Below are positions 24,334-36,489 of a stretch of DNA of 64,000 nucleotides, piece by piece. The stretch is from the NCBI RefSeq assembly GCF_000425745.1, contig NZ_AUEA01000008.1:237822-301821 (forward strand). The letters are read 5' to 3'. A program made the translations under genes and the position numbers. This stretch comes from Pseudomonas cremoricolorata DSM 17059 = NBRC 16634 (GTDB taxonomy: Bacteria; Pseudomonadota; Gammaproteobacteria; Pseudomonadales; Pseudomonadaceae). Each line of letters begins with the position of its first letter. The first letter of the stretch is position 1. The notes below the pieces were generated by a model. It saw only the letters and a list, made by a program, of their open reading frames with translations, had not been told where the DNA came from and made no database searches.

Positions 24334-25251
24334 GTGGCGCAGGTCAAACGTATCCGCCGCAACGTCAGCGGCATCATCCTGCTCGACAAGCCATTGGGGT
24401 TCACCTCCAATGCCGCGTTGCAGAAAGTGCGCTGGTTGCTCAACGCGGAGAAGGCCGGCCACACCGGCAGCCTCGATCCGCTGGCCACCGGCGTGCTGCC
24501 GCTGTGCTTCGGCGAGGCGACCAAGTTTTCCCAGTACCTGCTCGATTCCGACAAGGGTTACGAGACGGTCATGCAGCTTGGGCAAACCACCAACACCGCC
24601 GATGCCGAAGGCGAAGTGCTGCGAACCCGCGAAGTGACCGTCGGTCGCGCCGACATCGAAGCGGCATTGCCGGCGTTTCGCGGCCCGATCAGCCAGGTAC
24701 CGCCGATGTACTCGGCGCTCAAGCGCGATGGCCAGCCACTGTACAAGCTCGCCCGTGCAGGAGAGGTAGTGGAGCGCGAGGCGCGTTCTGTTACTATTAC
24801 GCGCCTGGAACTGCTGCACAGTGAAGGTACTCGCGCACGCTTGTCGGTTGGCTGCAGCAAAGGCACCTATATCCGCACGCTGGTGGAAGATATCGGCGAG
24901 GTTCTGGGCTGCGGCGCGTATGTCGCCGAGCTGCGTCGGACACAGGCAGGGCCCTTCGAACTGGCCCAGACGGTGACCCTCGAAGCGCTGGAGCAGGCCC
25001 ACGCGGAAGGTGGCAACGAGGCGCTCGATCGCTTCCTGTTGCCCGCTGATAGTGGTTTGCTCGACTGGCCGCTGGTGTGCCTGTCGGCCAACAGTGCGTT
25101 CTACTGGCTGCACGGCCAAGCGGTAAGAGCTCCGGATGCGCCACAGTTCGGCATGGTCCGGGTGCAGGATGACAACGGCCGCTTCATCGGTATCGGTGAA
25201 GTGAGCGAAGACGGGCGCATTGCGCCGCGTCGACTGATTCGGTCGGAATGA
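24334..25251 (+). CDS. truB: tRNA pseudouridine(55) synthase TruB
   Basis: TruB converts U55 in the tRNA T-loop to pseudouridine. The 305-residue protein has the family motif [17 protein letters not shown] with the catalytic Asp48. It also has a C-terminal PUA-like domain starting at about residue 250. The start is a GTG at 24334 behind the AAGGAG at the end of rbfA. A 147-bp gap leads to rpsO. Confidence 0.97.
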   Translation: MAQVKRIRRNVSGIILLDKPLGFTSNAALQKVRWLLNAEKAGHTGSLDPLATGVLPLCFGEATKFSQYLLDSDKGYETVMQLGQTTNTADAEGEVLRTREVTVGRADIEAALPAFRGPISQVPPMYSALKRDGQPLYKLARAGEVVEREARSVTITRLELLHSEGTRARLSVGCSKGTYIRTLVEDIGEVLGCGAYVAELRRTQAGPFELAQTVTLEALEQAHAEGGNEALDRFLLPADSGLLDWPLVCLSANSAFYWLHGQAVRAPDAPQFGMVRVQDDNGRFIGIGEVSEDGRIAPRRLIRSE

Positions 25252-25398
25252 CCGAACACCACAGGCAAGGGCCTTGGTCCGAGCCTGTGGATAAAAGGGT
25301 GGCTGTTATTAGGCGCGGTCACGCCTTCTTACTTACAGCGGGGTCTTCCCCGGCCTATTGGAACGCGCTTGCGGGTTCCGTTTATCAGGAGAAGCCAA

Positions 25399-25668
25399 AT
25401 GGCACTCAGCGTTGAACAGAAAGCTCAGATCGTTGCCGATTATCAGCAAGCCGCCGGTGACACCGGTAGCCCGGAAGTACAGGTTGCTCTGCTGACCGCC
25501 AACATCAACAAGCTGCAAGGCCACTTCAAGGCCAACGACAAAGACCACCACTCCCGTCGTGGTCTGATTCGTATGGTCAACCAGCGTCGTAAGCTGCTGG
25601 ACTACCTGAAGGGCAAAGACGCCACGCGTTATAGCGCCCTGATCGGTCGCCTGGGCCTGCGTCGCTAA
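25399..25668 (+). CDS. rpsO: 30S ribosomal protein S15
   Basis: S15 is a primary 16S rRNA-binding protein of the 30S subunit. It has the standard 89 residues, with the conserved [14 protein letters not shown] and HHSRRGL segments. The ATG at 25399 has an AGGAGAAG ribosome-binding site. The region upstream (25252-25398) should hold its promoter and possibly an autoregulatory RNA fold, but no clear element was picked. Confidence 0.98.
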   Translation: MALSVEQKAQIVADYQQAAGDTGSPEVQVALLTANINKLQGHFKANDKDHHSRRGLIRMVNQRRKLLDYLKGKDATRYSALIGRLGLRR

Positions 25669-25693
25669 TAGCGGCCCGGCCAGTGGTGTGCAT

Positions 25694-25821
25694 GGCGTGT
25701 CGCAGGCTTCGGCAAGGCTGCTGGTCAGCAGTGCCGTCGGACACGCCAGGCGTATTTTCGAGGTTGGCAGCCTGACAGCGCCTGGCGGTTCTACCGCTGG
25801 GCAGTCAGGCTCCCAGCCTCG
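25694..25821 (+). promoter_or_regulatory. Structured pnp leader: two long hairpins
   Basis: The first inverted repeat pairs 25694-25701 with 25740-25747 (GGCGTGTC/GACACGCC). The second is a near-perfect long stem (25759-25789 with about 25792-25821), with one 8-bp run AGCCTGAC/GTCAGGCT inside it. In E. coli a similar leader duplex is cut by RNase III and used for PNPase autoregulation. The position and shape here suggest the same. Confidence 0.65.
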
Positions 25822-25917
25822 TGTTGTATCTGGACGGTCGTTGGGGCCGATTCCCCATGCTGCCCAAGCATTCGCAAGAAACCAGTTCCCCCAGAGCCAT
25901 AGAGAAGGTAGGAAACC

Positions 25918-28023
25918 GTGAACCCGGTAATCAAGACATTCCAGTTCGGTCAGTCGACCGTCACGCTAGAAACCGGCCGTATTGCCCGTCAGGCAAGCGG
26001 CGCTGTGCTGGTCACCGTCGATAACGATGTCACCGTGCTGGTGACCGTGGTCGGTGCCAAGCATGCCGACCCAAGCAAGGGCTTCTTCCCGCTGTCGGTG
26101 CACTACCAGGAAAAAACCTACGCCGCGGGCAAGATTCCCGGTGGCTTCTTCAAGCGCGAAGGCCGTCCTTCGGAAAAAGAGACGCTGACCTCGCGCCTGA
26201 TCGACCGTCCGATCCGTCCGCTGTTCCCGGAAGGCTTCATGAACGAAGTGCAGGTCGTCTGCACCGTGGTCTCCACCAGCAAGAAGACCGATCCGGACAT
26301 CGCTGCGATGATCGGTACCTCGGCCGCCCTGGCCATCTCCGGCATTCCTTTCGAAGGCCCGATCGGCGCAGCCCGCGTTGCCTTCCATGAGAGCACCGGC
26401 TACTTGCTCAACCCGACCTACGAGCAACTGGCTGCCTCCAGCCTGGACATGGTCGTGGCCGGTACCGCCGATGCCGTACTGATGGTCGAGTCGGAAGCCG
26501 AAGAGCTGACCGAAGACCAGATGCTGGGCGCCGTGCTGTTCGCCCATGACGAGTTCCAGGCCGTGATCAAGGCCGTCAAGGAGCTGGCTGCCGAAGCCGC
26601 CAAACCGACCTGGGACTGGAAACCCGCGGTAGCCAACACCGCGCTGTTCGACGCCATCCGCGCCGAATTCGGCGAAGCCGTTTCCCAGGGCTACACCGTC
26701 ACCGTCAAGGCCGACCGCTACGCGCGCCTGGGCGAGCTGCGTGATCAGGCGATCGCCAAGTTCTCCGGCGAAGAAGGCCAGCCGACCGCCGCTCAGGTCA
26801 AAGAGATCTTCGGTGAAATCGAATACCGCACCGTTCGCGAAAATATCGTCAACGGCAAGCCGCGTATCGACGGTCGTGATACCAAGACCGTGCGTCCGCT
26901 GAACATCGAAGTCGGCGTTCTGCCAAAGACCCACGGTTCGGCACTGTTCACCCGTGGCGAAACCCAGGCCCTGGTCGTCGCGACCCTGGGTACTGCCCGT
27001 GACGCGCAGCTGCTCGATACCCTCGAAGGCGAGAAGAAGGACCCCTTCATGCTGCACTACAACTTCCCGCCGTTCTCGGTCGGTGAGTGTGGTCGCATGG
27101 GCGGCGCTGGCCGTCGTGAAATCGGTCACGGCCGTCTGGCTCGTCGGTCCGTCCAGGCCATGCTGCCGGCTGCCGACGTGTTCCCGTACACCATCCGCGT
27201 GGTGTCGGAAATCACCGAGTCCAACGGTTCCAGCTCCATGGCTTCGGTCTGCGGTGCTTCCCTGGCCCTGATGGACGCCGGTGTGCCGATGAAGGCGCCG
27301 GTTGCCGGTATCGCCATGGGTCTGGTCAAGGAAGGTGAGAAGTTCGCCATCCTGACCGACATCCTCGGTGACGAAGACCACCTGGGCGACATGGACTTCA
27401 AGGTTGCCGGTACCGCCAAGGGCGTTACCGCACTGCAGATGGACATCAAGATCAACGGCATCACCGAAGAGATCATGGAAATCGCTCTGGGCCAGGCCCT
27501 GGAAGCGCGCCTGAACATCCTCGGCCAGATGAACCAGATCATCGCCACCTCGCGTACCGAGCTGTCGGCCAACGCACCGACCATGATCGCGATGAAGATC
27601 GACACCGACAAGATTCGTGACGTCATCGGCAAAGGCGGCGCAACCATTCGCGCCATCTGCGAAGAGACCAAAGCGTCGATCGACATCGAAGACGACGGCT
27701 CGATCAAGATCTTCGGCGAGACCAAGGACGCTGCAGAGGCGGCGCGTCAGCGCGTGCTGAGCATCACTGCCGAAGCCGAGATCGGCAAGATCTACGTCGG
27801 CAAAGTAGAGCGCATCGTCGACTTCGGCGCCTTCGTCAACATCCTGCCTGGCAAGGATGGCCTGGTGCACATCTCGATGCTCAGCAACGAGCGCGTCGAG
27901 AAGGTCACCGACATTCTCAAGGAAGGTCAGGAAGTCGAAGTGCTGGTACTGGACGTGGACAACCGCGGCCGTATCAAGCTGTCAATCAAGGACGTAGCGG
28001 CGGCGAAAGCTTCCGGCGTCTGA
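25918..28023 (+). CDS. pnp: Polyribonucleotide nucleotidyltransferase (PNPase)
   Basis: PNPase is a phosphorolytic 3'-5' exoribonuclease and a degradosome partner. Its 701 residues include two RNase PH domains, an intervening helical domain, a KH domain ([13 protein letters not shown] near residue 565) and a C-terminal S1 domain ([18 protein letters not shown]). It starts with GTG at 25918 behind AGGAAA. It is preceded by a structured leader and followed by a strong intrinsic terminator, closing the rimP-to-pnp block. Confidence 0.98.
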   Translation: MNPVIKTFQFGQSTVTLETGRIARQASGAVLVTVDNDVTVLVTVVGAKHADPSKGFFPLSVHYQEKTYAAGKIPGGFFKREGRPSEKETLTSRLIDRPIRPLFPEGFMNEVQVVCTVVSTSKKTDPDIAAMIGTSAALAISGIPFEGPIGAARVAFHESTGYLLNPTYEQLAASSLDMVVAGTADAVLMVESEAEELTEDQMLGAVLFAHDEFQAVIKAVKELAAEAAKPTWDWKPAVANTALFDAIRAEFGEAVSQGYTVTVKADRYARLGELRDQAIAKFSGEEGQPTAAQVKEIFGEIEYRTVRENIVNGKPRIDGRDTKTVRPLNIEVGVLPKTHGSALFTRGETQALVVATLGTARDAQLLDTLEGEKKDPFMLHYNFPPFSVGECGRMGGAGRREIGHGRLARRSVQAMLPAADVFPYTIRVVSEITESNGSSSMASVCGASLALMDAGVPMKAPVAGIAMGLVKEGEKFAILTDILGDEDHLGDMDFKVAGTAKGVTALQMDIKINGITEEIMEIALGQALEARLNILGQMNQIIATSRTELSANAPTMIAMKIDTDKIRDVIGKGGATIRAICEETKASIDIEDDGSIKIFGETKDAAEAARQRVLSITAEAEIGKIYVGKVERIVDFGAFVNILPGKDGLVHISMLSNERVEKVTDILKEGQEVEVLVLDVDNRGRIKLSIKDVAAAKASGV

Positions 28024-28044
28024 GTCTGATCAGGCAGTGAACGG

Positions 28045-28072
28045 AAAGGGCCCCTCGGGGCCCTTTCTTTTT
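28045..28072 (+). terminator. Intrinsic terminator of pnp
   Basis: A perfect 10-bp stem (AAAGGGCCCC/GGGGCCCTTT) is followed by CTTTTT, 22 bp after the pnp stop codon. Confidence 0.92.
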
Positions 28073-28204
28073 GCCTGCGATATTCATTGGTGGACTTGCA
28101 TCTTGCATGCAGGATTTGAGGTTGGCTTGCAAAATGCACGAAGCGTCAAACGCTCTGTTTATTTAAGCTATTGATATTAAAGGATTTTATTTATGGGTCT
28201 GAGC

Positions 28205-28220
28205 TGGCACAGGCCGTGCA
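28205..28220 (+). promoter_or_regulatory. Possible sigma54-type promoter upstream of the BON-domain gene
   Basis: The 16 bases begin TGGCAC and end GTGCA with the GG and GC dinucleotides exactly 10 bp apart, as required for a -24/-12 promoter. The -12 box differs from TTGCA by one base. A start site near 28232 would leave a 50-base leader. No activator site was identified. Confidence 0.4.
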
Positions 28221-28284
28221 ATATCACTACTACCTGCTGCCGGAGACTACGGTGCAGACCTTTCGAAAAACAGGAGTGTCTTGT

Positions 28285-28641
28285 ATGAAGAAGTTCGCTA
28301 TCGCTGCTGCCGCCGCCGCTATGACTCTGACTATGACCAACGCTGCCTTCGCGGCTCAGCAGACTTCGCAGGCACCAATGGTGCTTGCAGCTGGCGAGGT
28401 TACCAAGGCCAAGGAAGAAACTAGCGATACCTGGATCACCACCAAGGTCAAAGCTGACCTGCTGACTGAAAAAGGCATTCCAGGTTCCGACATCAAAGTT
28501 GAAACCAGCAAGGGTGTAGTTGCCCTCTCCTCGAAAGACGGCGTCACCTTGACTTCGGCTCAGAAAGAGACCGCAGTCGCTATCGCCAAGAAGATCAAAG
28601 GCGTTAAGAGCGTCACCGCCGAAGCCCTGAAAACTCAGTAA
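28285..28641 (+). CDS. Small exported BON-domain protein
   Basis: A 118-residue protein with a clear Sec signal peptide (MKKFAIAAAAAAMTLTM to AFAA, cleavage near 23). A single BON domain follows (about 50-118: DTWITTKVKADLLTEKGIPGSDIKVETSKGVV to the end). BON domains occur in periplasmic or envelope stress proteins such as OsmY, and some bind lipids. The ATG at 28285 follows AGGAGTG; a longer frame starting at 28171 lacks support. A bidirectional terminator follows. It is probably periplasmic; the exact role is unknown. Confidence 0.85.
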   Translation: MKKFAIAAAAAAMTLTMTNAAFAAQQTSQAPMVLAAGEVTKAKEETSDTWITTKVKADLLTEKGIPGSDIKVETSKGVVALSSKDGVTLTSAQKETAVAIAKKIKGVKSVTAEALKTQ

Positions 28642-28680
28642 GCTTCTGCATGGGCCCGAAGGAACGGGCTAAGTCCAAAA

Positions 28681-28709
28681 AAAGCCCCGGCGTAGAGCTG
28701 GGGCTTTTT
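28681..28709. terminator. Bidirectional terminator between the BON and DUF748 genes
   Basis: An AAAGCCCC/GGGGCTTT stem is flanked by an A-run on the left and a T-run on the right, so it can stop both the + strand BON gene and the convergent - strand DUF748 gene. Confidence 0.85.
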
Positions 28710-28748
28710 GCATTCAGAGCATCAGTGAAATTCAGTAGCGCTCAGCGC

Positions 28749-31691
28749 TTATCCCGCATCCAGGTGCAACGGGGTAATGACCTTGCCGTCCTTCTCCGCC
28801 TTGCCCAGCGTGGTGTCGATGAAGTACACGCGATCATCGGCAAGCCCGCCCTTGTCTACCAGATAATCCTTGATGCTGCTGGCCCGGTCCTGCCCCAGTT
28901 GCCGTTGCAATGCGGCACTTTCGGTCCAGGACTTGAGCACCGCATCGCGCAGGTTGCGGGTGCGTTCTTCGCGGCTCAGTTGCTCCCACTCGGCGGGCGG
29001 CTGCTGTTTCAGACGGCTGCGGTAGATGCCTTCGAGCATCGCGGGCTTGTCGTCGTCAGCCACTGCGATCATCGACGCGTTGGCGGGAACCTTGTCGCCA
29101 CGGCGTTGCAGAATCTTGTACCAGGTGGCCTGGTATTCGCGGTCCAGGCGCTGCTGGGCGAGCAACGGCCCATCGCTGGACTGGGCACTGGTGCCTTCGA
29201 TTTCCAGACGCAGTTGCGGGCGCTGCTTGAGGCCGGTGGCCAGGGTGTCGAGCGCCGCCCGCGCATCGCTGCTCAGCTCGCTGGAACCGGGGGCGAAGGC
29301 CACCGTGCTGAGGTCTTGCGAGTGTCCGCCAGACACCAGCCCGCCGATGAACTTGAACGGCGACTGCGCGGCGCGCAGGACCAGGTTGCGCAGGGTCTGC
29401 CAGACGATGGGCATGACGCTGAATTGTGGATTGTTGAGATCGCCAGTGACCGGCAACTCCAGGGAAATCCGTCCTTGAGTGTCCTTGAGCAGCGCCACCG
29501 CCAGCCGCACTGGCAGGTTGAGCGCGTCCGGGCTGTCGACGCGGTCACCTAGCTGCAACTGCTCGACCAATACGGTGTTTTCGGCCTTGAGCTGGCCATT
29601 GCTGATCAGGTAGTGCAGGTCGAGGTTCAGGCGTCCCTTGCGAATGCGATACCCGGCGAACTTGCCAGAGTAGGGCGTCAGGGTGGTCAGCTCGACGCGG
29701 CGGAAGCTGGCGGCGATATCCAGGCTCTCCATGAAGTTGAACGGGTTGAGCGCGCCATGAATGATCACTGGCGCGTAGCGGTCGACTTTACCTTGAATGT
29801 CGACCTTGGCAGGTGTTGGCTGGCGGTTGTCGATGGTGCCGACGCTGCCATTCAACTGCTGCGCTGCGGTGGCGAAGTTGGGGGTCAAGGTCAGGTCGGC
29901 GAAGTTGGCCGAGCCATCGACGATATCGATCTGGCCGATGCGAATGCCCAGAGGCCGTTCGTTGCTCGGGGCTTTGCTACTGGTTGGCGCGGCTGCAGGG
30001 CTATTGGCCGGCTGCGGGATGACCAGGTCATCGATGTTGGTGCTGCGGTCTTCGTTGATGATGAAGCGCGCGTAGGGCTGGGTGAGCGTTAGCTTGGCGA
30101 TCGAGACGGCGTCACCGTGCACATAGCGAATGCCGTCGGCACTGACCCGCTGCCACTTGAGCAAGTCGCGGTTCTTGATGGTATCGAGGGTGTGCAACTG
30201 ATCCACCTGGGCGTTGCCGGTCACGTTCAAGGCCAGGGGCGCAGTACCTTGCAGATCGAGCTTGAGCTGGCTGGCGAGCATGCCGCTGCGCAGCTCCAGC
30301 AGGATGTAGGGGTTTATGTAGGCCTGGGCGATGCGCAGGTCGATGTCCTGGGTGTTGATGTCGAGCTTGGCGCTGACCGGTGCCAGGTTCACTTGCCCGC
30401 TGGCCTGCAACTTGCCCTGCTTGCCCACCCCGGTGTCGAGCTTGAGGTCGAAGGGCGAGCGGTTGAGGCTGTCGTAGCCGGTCATGTTCAGATTCAGCGG
30501 GCCGAGCTCTAGCGTTACCGGCTCTTTCTGGCTGCGGTCGGCGAGGTGGATCATGGCATTGCGCGTCTGCACGTCCTTGAGCAGCACCTGCCAGGGCTTG
30601 CCCGGCGCAGCGTCTGCCTTGGGCTTGGCTTTGGCTTTCGGTGCCGCGGTGGCCGGCGCGGCTTTCTCTTTGGCGCTGGGGGTGCCGGGCTGGCTGGCGA
30701 ACAGCACCTGCCAGTCGAGCTGGCCGTCGCGCTCCAGCGCCGCCCAGGTTTCCAGCTTCTGGCTGCGAATTTTGCCGATCACTACACGTTGTTTGGCCAG
30801 GTCCAGCGAGGCATCGCTGACTTGAAGGCTCGCCAACCTCGCCAGTTGACGGCCATCGGGTGCCTTGATGGCGAACGGCGCAACCTTCAGCGAGGTTTTG
30901 TCGAGCAGCAGCTCGGTGTCCTTGGCGAGGTTCAGGCGGTAGTGGGTGTCGAAGCTCATCACGCCATCCTGCAACACCAGCGGCAGTGCGTCGCGCACGT
31001 AGGGCCACCACAGTTTCATCTTGGCGTCGGTGATCTTCAGCGTGCCTTCGGAGGCGATCGGCGCCAGGCTCAGGCTACCGGCCCAGTCGATACGTCCGCC
31101 GGCCGGGCTTTTCGCCACCAGGGTCATGTCGGCGTTGTCGTTGGCCAGGGTGCTGAGGTTCTTCAGCTCAAGATTCATCGAGTCGTAGAGGAACTCGATC
31201 GGCTCGCTGGGACGCAAGTCACGAAAGTGCAGGTAGCCTTCGTTGAGCTTGAGGCTGGCGATGCGCAGTGGGAAGGGGTCGCTCGGGGGCTGTTCAGGTT
31301 GTGCTTCGCTCGGCGGCAGGGTGAACAACTGGGTCAGGTTCAACTGGCCATTCTTGGCGAACAGCAGCTCCGTGCGCGGCTTGTCCAGCTCCACGGCCTG
31401 CAGCTGCAAAGTGCGCTTCCACAGGCTGTCGAGTTGCAGATTGGCATACAGGCGTTCGAAGCCGACCTGTGGCTTGCCCGGCTCACCGATCTCCAGCCCC
31501 CACAGGGTCAGTTCGAGGCTGAACGGGTTGAATTCGATACGCTGCAGGTGCGCAGGGGCGTTGGCGTACTGGGCCAGTTGCTGGTTGGCGATACGCAGCG
31601 CGACGCCGGGCAGCACCAGAAAACCGAGCAGGCTATACAGAGCCACAAGGGCGACCAAGGCGCAGAGGGCGCGGAACAATCCTTTGAGCAT
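28749..31691 (-). CDS. Large AsmA-like DUF748 protein with C-terminal OmpA-like segment
   Basis: A 980-residue protein anchored by one N-terminal membrane segment (about 7-28). It has a long beta-rich periplasmic body of the DUF748/AsmA-like type, with repeated elements such as DLRPSEPIEFLYDSMNLEL and PFDLKLDTGVGKQGKL, and an Ala/Lys/Pro linker near 343-362. Near residue 797 an OmpA-type motif starts (FAPGSSELSSDARAALDTLA) and the remaining C-terminus looks OmpA-like. AsmA-like proteins are linked to inter-membrane lipid transport. It lies downstream of acs by 103 bp. The precise role is unknown. Confidence 0.8.
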   Translation of the reverse strand: MLKGLFRALCALVALVALYSLLGFLVLPGVALRIANQQLAQYANAPAHLQRIEFNPFSLELTLWGLEIGEPGKPQVGFERLYANLQLDSLWKRTLQLQAVELDKPRTELLFAKNGQLNLTQLFTLPPSEAQPEQPPSDPFPLRIASLKLNEGYLHFRDLRPSEPIEFLYDSMNLELKNLSTLANDNADMTLVAKSPAGGRIDWAGSLSLAPIASEGTLKITDAKMKLWWPYVRDALPLVLQDGVMSFDTHYRLNLAKDTELLLDKTSLKVAPFAIKAPDGRQLARLASLQVSDASLDLAKQRVVIGKIRSQKLETWAALERDGQLDWQVLFASQPGTPSAKEKAAPATAAPKAKAKPKADAAPGKPWQVLLKDVQTRNAMIHLADRSQKEPVTLELGPLNLNMTGYDSLNRSPFDLKLDTGVGKQGKLQASGQVNLAPVSAKLDINTQDIDLRIAQAYINPYILLELRSGMLASQLKLDLQGTAPLALNVTGNAQVDQLHTLDTIKNRDLLKWQRVSADGIRYVHGDAVSIAKLTLTQPYARFIINEDRSTNIDDLVIPQPANSPAAAPTSSKAPSNERPLGIRIGQIDIVDGSANFADLTLTPNFATAAQQLNGSVGTIDNRQPTPAKVDIQGKVDRYAPVIIHGALNPFNFMESLDIAASFRRVELTTLTPYSGKFAGYRIRKGRLNLDLHYLISNGQLKAENTVLVEQLQLGDRVDSPDALNLPVRLAVALLKDTQGRISLELPVTGDLNNPQFSVMPIVWQTLRNLVLRAAQSPFKFIGGLVSGGHSQDLSTVAFAPGSSELSSDARAALDTLATGLKQRPQLRLEIEGTSAQSSDGPLLAQQRLDREYQATWYKILQRRGDKVPANASMIAVADDDKPAMLEGIYRSRLKQQPPAEWEQLSREERTRNLRDAVLKSWTESAALQRQLGQDRASSIKDYLVDKGGLADDRVYFIDTTLGKAEKDGKVITPLHLDAG

Positions 31692-31794
31692 GGAGAGGCG
31701 TCGTCAGTCGCGAGCGGGAGAGGTTGGAGTATGGCACGGGACAACGGTTCCGCTGTACCTGTGGAAAACCCAAGCCGCTCCCGGCTGTGTCGAC

Positions 31795-33729
<1,935 letters not shown>

Positions 33730-33799
33730 GGCGGGTGGTCCTGCTCTTGTAGGTCGTCAGGACAGTCTAGTGCCTATGCCGCCAAGGCAAGGGTCAATG

Positions 33800-33823
33800 C
33801 AAAGCGGGCGCCGAAGCGCCCGC
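33800..33823 (-). terminator. Hairpin after pgi
   Basis: An 8-bp stem with TTCG tetraloop (GCGGGCGC/GCGCCCGC) lies about 20 bp after the pgi stop codon on the minus strand. It is followed by only a short TTTG, so it is a weak or Rho-assisted terminator. Confidence 0.55.
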
Positions 33824-33840
33824 AGAGAGCAGCTCTACGA

Positions 33841-35505
33841 TCAGCCGCGGTGACGGCTGCGGAAGTAGTTGATCAGGCCCTGGGTCGAGCCATCCTCGGC
33901 GCTGTCTTCCTGAGCGCCGACCAGGCGCTGGTAGACCCCTTTGCCCAGTTCCTTGCCCAGCTCGACGCCCCATTGGTCGAAGGCGTTGATGCCCCAGACC
34001 ACGCTCTGCACGAACACTTTGTGCTCGTACATGGCCACCAGCGCGCCGAGGCGCCGCGGGCTGATGCGCTCGACCACCAGGGTGTTGCTCGGCCGGTTGC
34101 CCGGAATCACCTTGTGCGGAGCGAGCTGTGCGATGTCGGCCTCGTTGAGGCCCTTGGCGCGCAGTTCGGCCTCGGCTTCTGCCAGGGTCTTGCCCTGCAT
34201 CAGCGCCTGGCTCTGCGACAGGCAGTTGGCATACAGCCACTGGTGGTGGTCGGCGACCGGGTTGAAGCTCACCACCGGCACGATGAAGTCAGCCGGAATC
34301 AGATGCGTGCCTTGGTGCAGCAACTGGTGGTAGGCATGCTGACCATTGCAGCCGACACCGCCCCAGATCACCGGGCCGGTGCTTACCGGAACCGGGCTGC
34401 CGTCTTGCAGGACGCTCTTGCCATTGGATTCCATGTCCAGCTGCTGCAGGTGCTTGGTGATGTTTCGCAGGTAGTGGTCGTACGGCAGGATGGCGTGGCT
34501 GTGGGCATTCCAGAAATTGCCGTACCACACGCCGAGCAGCGCCAGCAGCACCGGCATGTTCTGTTCGAACGGCGCGGTCTGGAAGTGTTGGTCCATGGTG
34601 TAGGCGCCGGACAGCAACTCCTTGAAGTTAGCCATGCCGATGGCCAGGGCGATCGGCAGACCGATTGCCGACCACAGCGAATAGCGCCCGCCGACCCAGT
34701 CCCACATCGGGAAGATGTTTTCCTCGCGCATGCCGAACGCCACGGCCGCGCTCTTGTTGCTCGACACTGCGATGAAGTGGCGATACAGCTCGGCCTCCGA
34801 GCCGCCCTGGGCCAGGTACCAGGTGCGCGCTGCGGTGGCGTTCTTCAGGGTTTCGAGGGTGTTGAACGATTTCGAGGAAACGATGAACAGCGTGGTTTCG
34901 GCACGCAGCTTGGCCGACAGCTCGTGGAATTCGCTGCCGTCGATGTTCGCCAGGTAATGGCAGCGCACGCCGCGGTGGGCATACGGCAACAGCGCCTCGG
35001 AGACCAGCTCGGGCCCCAGGAACGAGCCGCCGATGCCGATGTTGACCACATCGGTGATGGGCTTTTCGCTGTAGCCACGCCACAGGCCGTCGTGAATGCG
35101 TGTCACCAGCTCGGTGATCTGGTTGAGCACCTTGTGCACTTCCGGCATCACGTTGACGCCGTTGACGTTGAGCTTGTCGCCCACCGGGCGACGCAGCGCG
35201 GTGTGCAAGACCGGACGACCTTCGGAGGTGTTGATGATCTCGCCGCTGAACATTGCCTTGATGGCGTCGGCCAGACCGACCTGATTGGCCAGCTCGACCA
35301 AGTGCGCACGGGTCTGCTCGGTGATCAGGTTCTTCGAGTAATCGAGAAACAGGCCGCAGCTGCTCAAGGAAAACTGTTCGAAGCGCTGCGGCTCGGCGCT
35401 GAAGGCTTCGCGCATGCTGAACTGCTGCAGGGTATCGCGGTGCTGCTGGAGCGCCTGCCAGGCGGGCAGTGCCGTTACATCATGGGGAGTCCGGTAATAC
35501 GCCAT
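33841..35505 (-). CDS. pgi: Glucose-6-phosphate isomerase
   Basis: Pgi interconverts glucose-6-phosphate and fructose-6-phosphate; in Pseudomonas it works mainly in the gluconeogenic direction and in Entner-Doudoroff cycling. The 554-residue enzyme starts at ATG 35505 ([16 protein letters not shown]), since the longer frame adds an unconserved 34 residues. Family signatures are present: [14 protein letters not shown], the [12 protein letters not shown] segment and the C-terminal [14 protein letters not shown]. It lies 120 bp after panC. Confidence 0.97.
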   Translation of the reverse strand: MAYYRTPHDVTALPAWQALQQHRDTLQQFSMREAFSAEPQRFEQFSLSSCGLFLDYSKNLITEQTRAHLVELANQVGLADAIKAMFSGEIINTSEGRPVLHTALRRPVGDKLNVNGVNVMPEVHKVLNQITELVTRIHDGLWRGYSEKPITDVVNIGIGGSFLGPELVSEALLPYAHRGVRCHYLANIDGSEFHELSAKLRAETTLFIVSSKSFNTLETLKNATAARTWYLAQGGSEAELYRHFIAVSSNKSAAVAFGMREENIFPMWDWVGGRYSLWSAIGLPIALAIGMANFKELLSGAYTMDQHFQTAPFEQNMPVLLALLGVWYGNFWNAHSHAILPYDHYLRNITKHLQQLDMESNGKSVLQDGSPVPVSTGPVIWGGVGCNGQHAYHQLLHQGTHLIPADFIVPVVSFNPVADHHQWLYANCLSQSQALMQGKTLAEAEAELRAKGLNEADIAQLAPHKVIPGNRPSNTLVVERISPRRLGALVAMYEHKVFVQSVVWGINAFDQWGVELGKELGKGVYQRLVGAQEDSAEDGSTQGLINYFRSRHRG

Positions 35506-35625
35506 TAAGAAAGATTTCCTTGATGCATGTTCGAGTCTTTGACCTTCTTGGTCGCCAGCAGTTGCGGGGCGTTTGGCAGTATAGGCAAACCCCGCGGCAA
35601 CGATCATGAAAAGCGCTGAAGCGGT

Positions 35626-36489
35626 TCAGGCGGTGGGCTCGTCAAGGTGCAGGTAGAGGTTGTCGATCAGGCGGGTATTACCCAGATAGGCAGCGAGCAG
35701 AATCACCAGGTCGCGGTCATCGAGCATCGCCGGTTGCAGCGAAAGCGCGTGACGCAGTTCCAGGTAGTCGGTGCGCAGTCCAGCGCTTTGCAGTTGCGCC
35801 TTGCCTTCGTCGAGCAGGGCCGGGTAATCGCGGCGGCCACGACGCAGGCCGTCGGCCAGCTGGCACAACGTGCGATAGACCACCGGGGCGATCTGGCGCT
35901 GCTCGGGGCTTAGGTAGCCATTGCGCGAGGACAGCGCCAGGCCATCGTCGGCGCGCACGGTGGGCTCGCCGAAAATCTGGATAGGCATGTTCAGGTCGCG
36001 GACCATCGTGCGGATGACGGCCAGTTGCTGGTAGTCCTTTTCGCCAAACACTGCCAGGTCCGGCTGGACCATGTTGAACAACTTGTTGACCACGGTGGCC
36101 ACACCCTCGAAGTGCCCGGGACGGCTGGCGCCGCACAGACCTTCTGATAGCTGGCCGACGCTGACCCGCGTCTGCGCTGCGGTACCGCTGGGGTACATTT
36201 CCTCGACGGTCGGTGCGAACAGCAGGTTGCAGCCCGCTTCCAGCAGGCGCGCCTGGTCGGCGGCGAGGGTCCGCGGGTAGGTGGCGAGGTCTTCGTTGGC
36301 GCCGAACTGCAGCGGGTTGACGAAAATACTCGCCACCACGAAATCGGCCCGTTGCGCCGCTTTGGTCACCAAGGCGGCATGACCACTGTGCAGGTTGCCC
36401 ATGGTCGGTACGAAGCCGATACGTTTGCCTTCACCGCGGGCGCGTGCGACGGCGGCGCGCAGTTCGCGGACGGTCTTGACTGTATTCAT
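35626..36489 (-). CDS. panC: Pantothenate synthetase
   Basis: PanC joins pantoate and beta-alanine using ATP to give pantothenate, the CoA precursor. The 287-residue enzyme has the nucleotide-binding [12 protein letters not shown] with its HxGH-type motif and the [12 protein letters not shown] segment. Its ATG overlaps the panB stop by four bases (ATGA), so the two are translationally coupled. No panD was seen in the window; beta-alanine must come from elsewhere. Confidence 0.97.
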   Translation of the reverse strand: MNTVKTVRELRAAVARARGEGKRIGFVPTMGNLHSGHAALVTKAAQRADFVVASIFVNPLQFGANEDLATYPRTLAADQARLLEAGCNLLFAPTVEEMYPSGTAAQTRVSVGQLSEGLCGASRPGHFEGVATVVNKLFNMVQPDLAVFGEKDYQQLAVIRTMVRDLNMPIQIFGEPTVRADDGLALSSRNGYLSPEQRQIAPVVYRTLCQLADGLRRGRRDYPALLDEGKAQLQSAGLRTDYLELRHALSLQPAMLDDRDLVILLAAYLGNTRLIDNLYLHLDEPTA

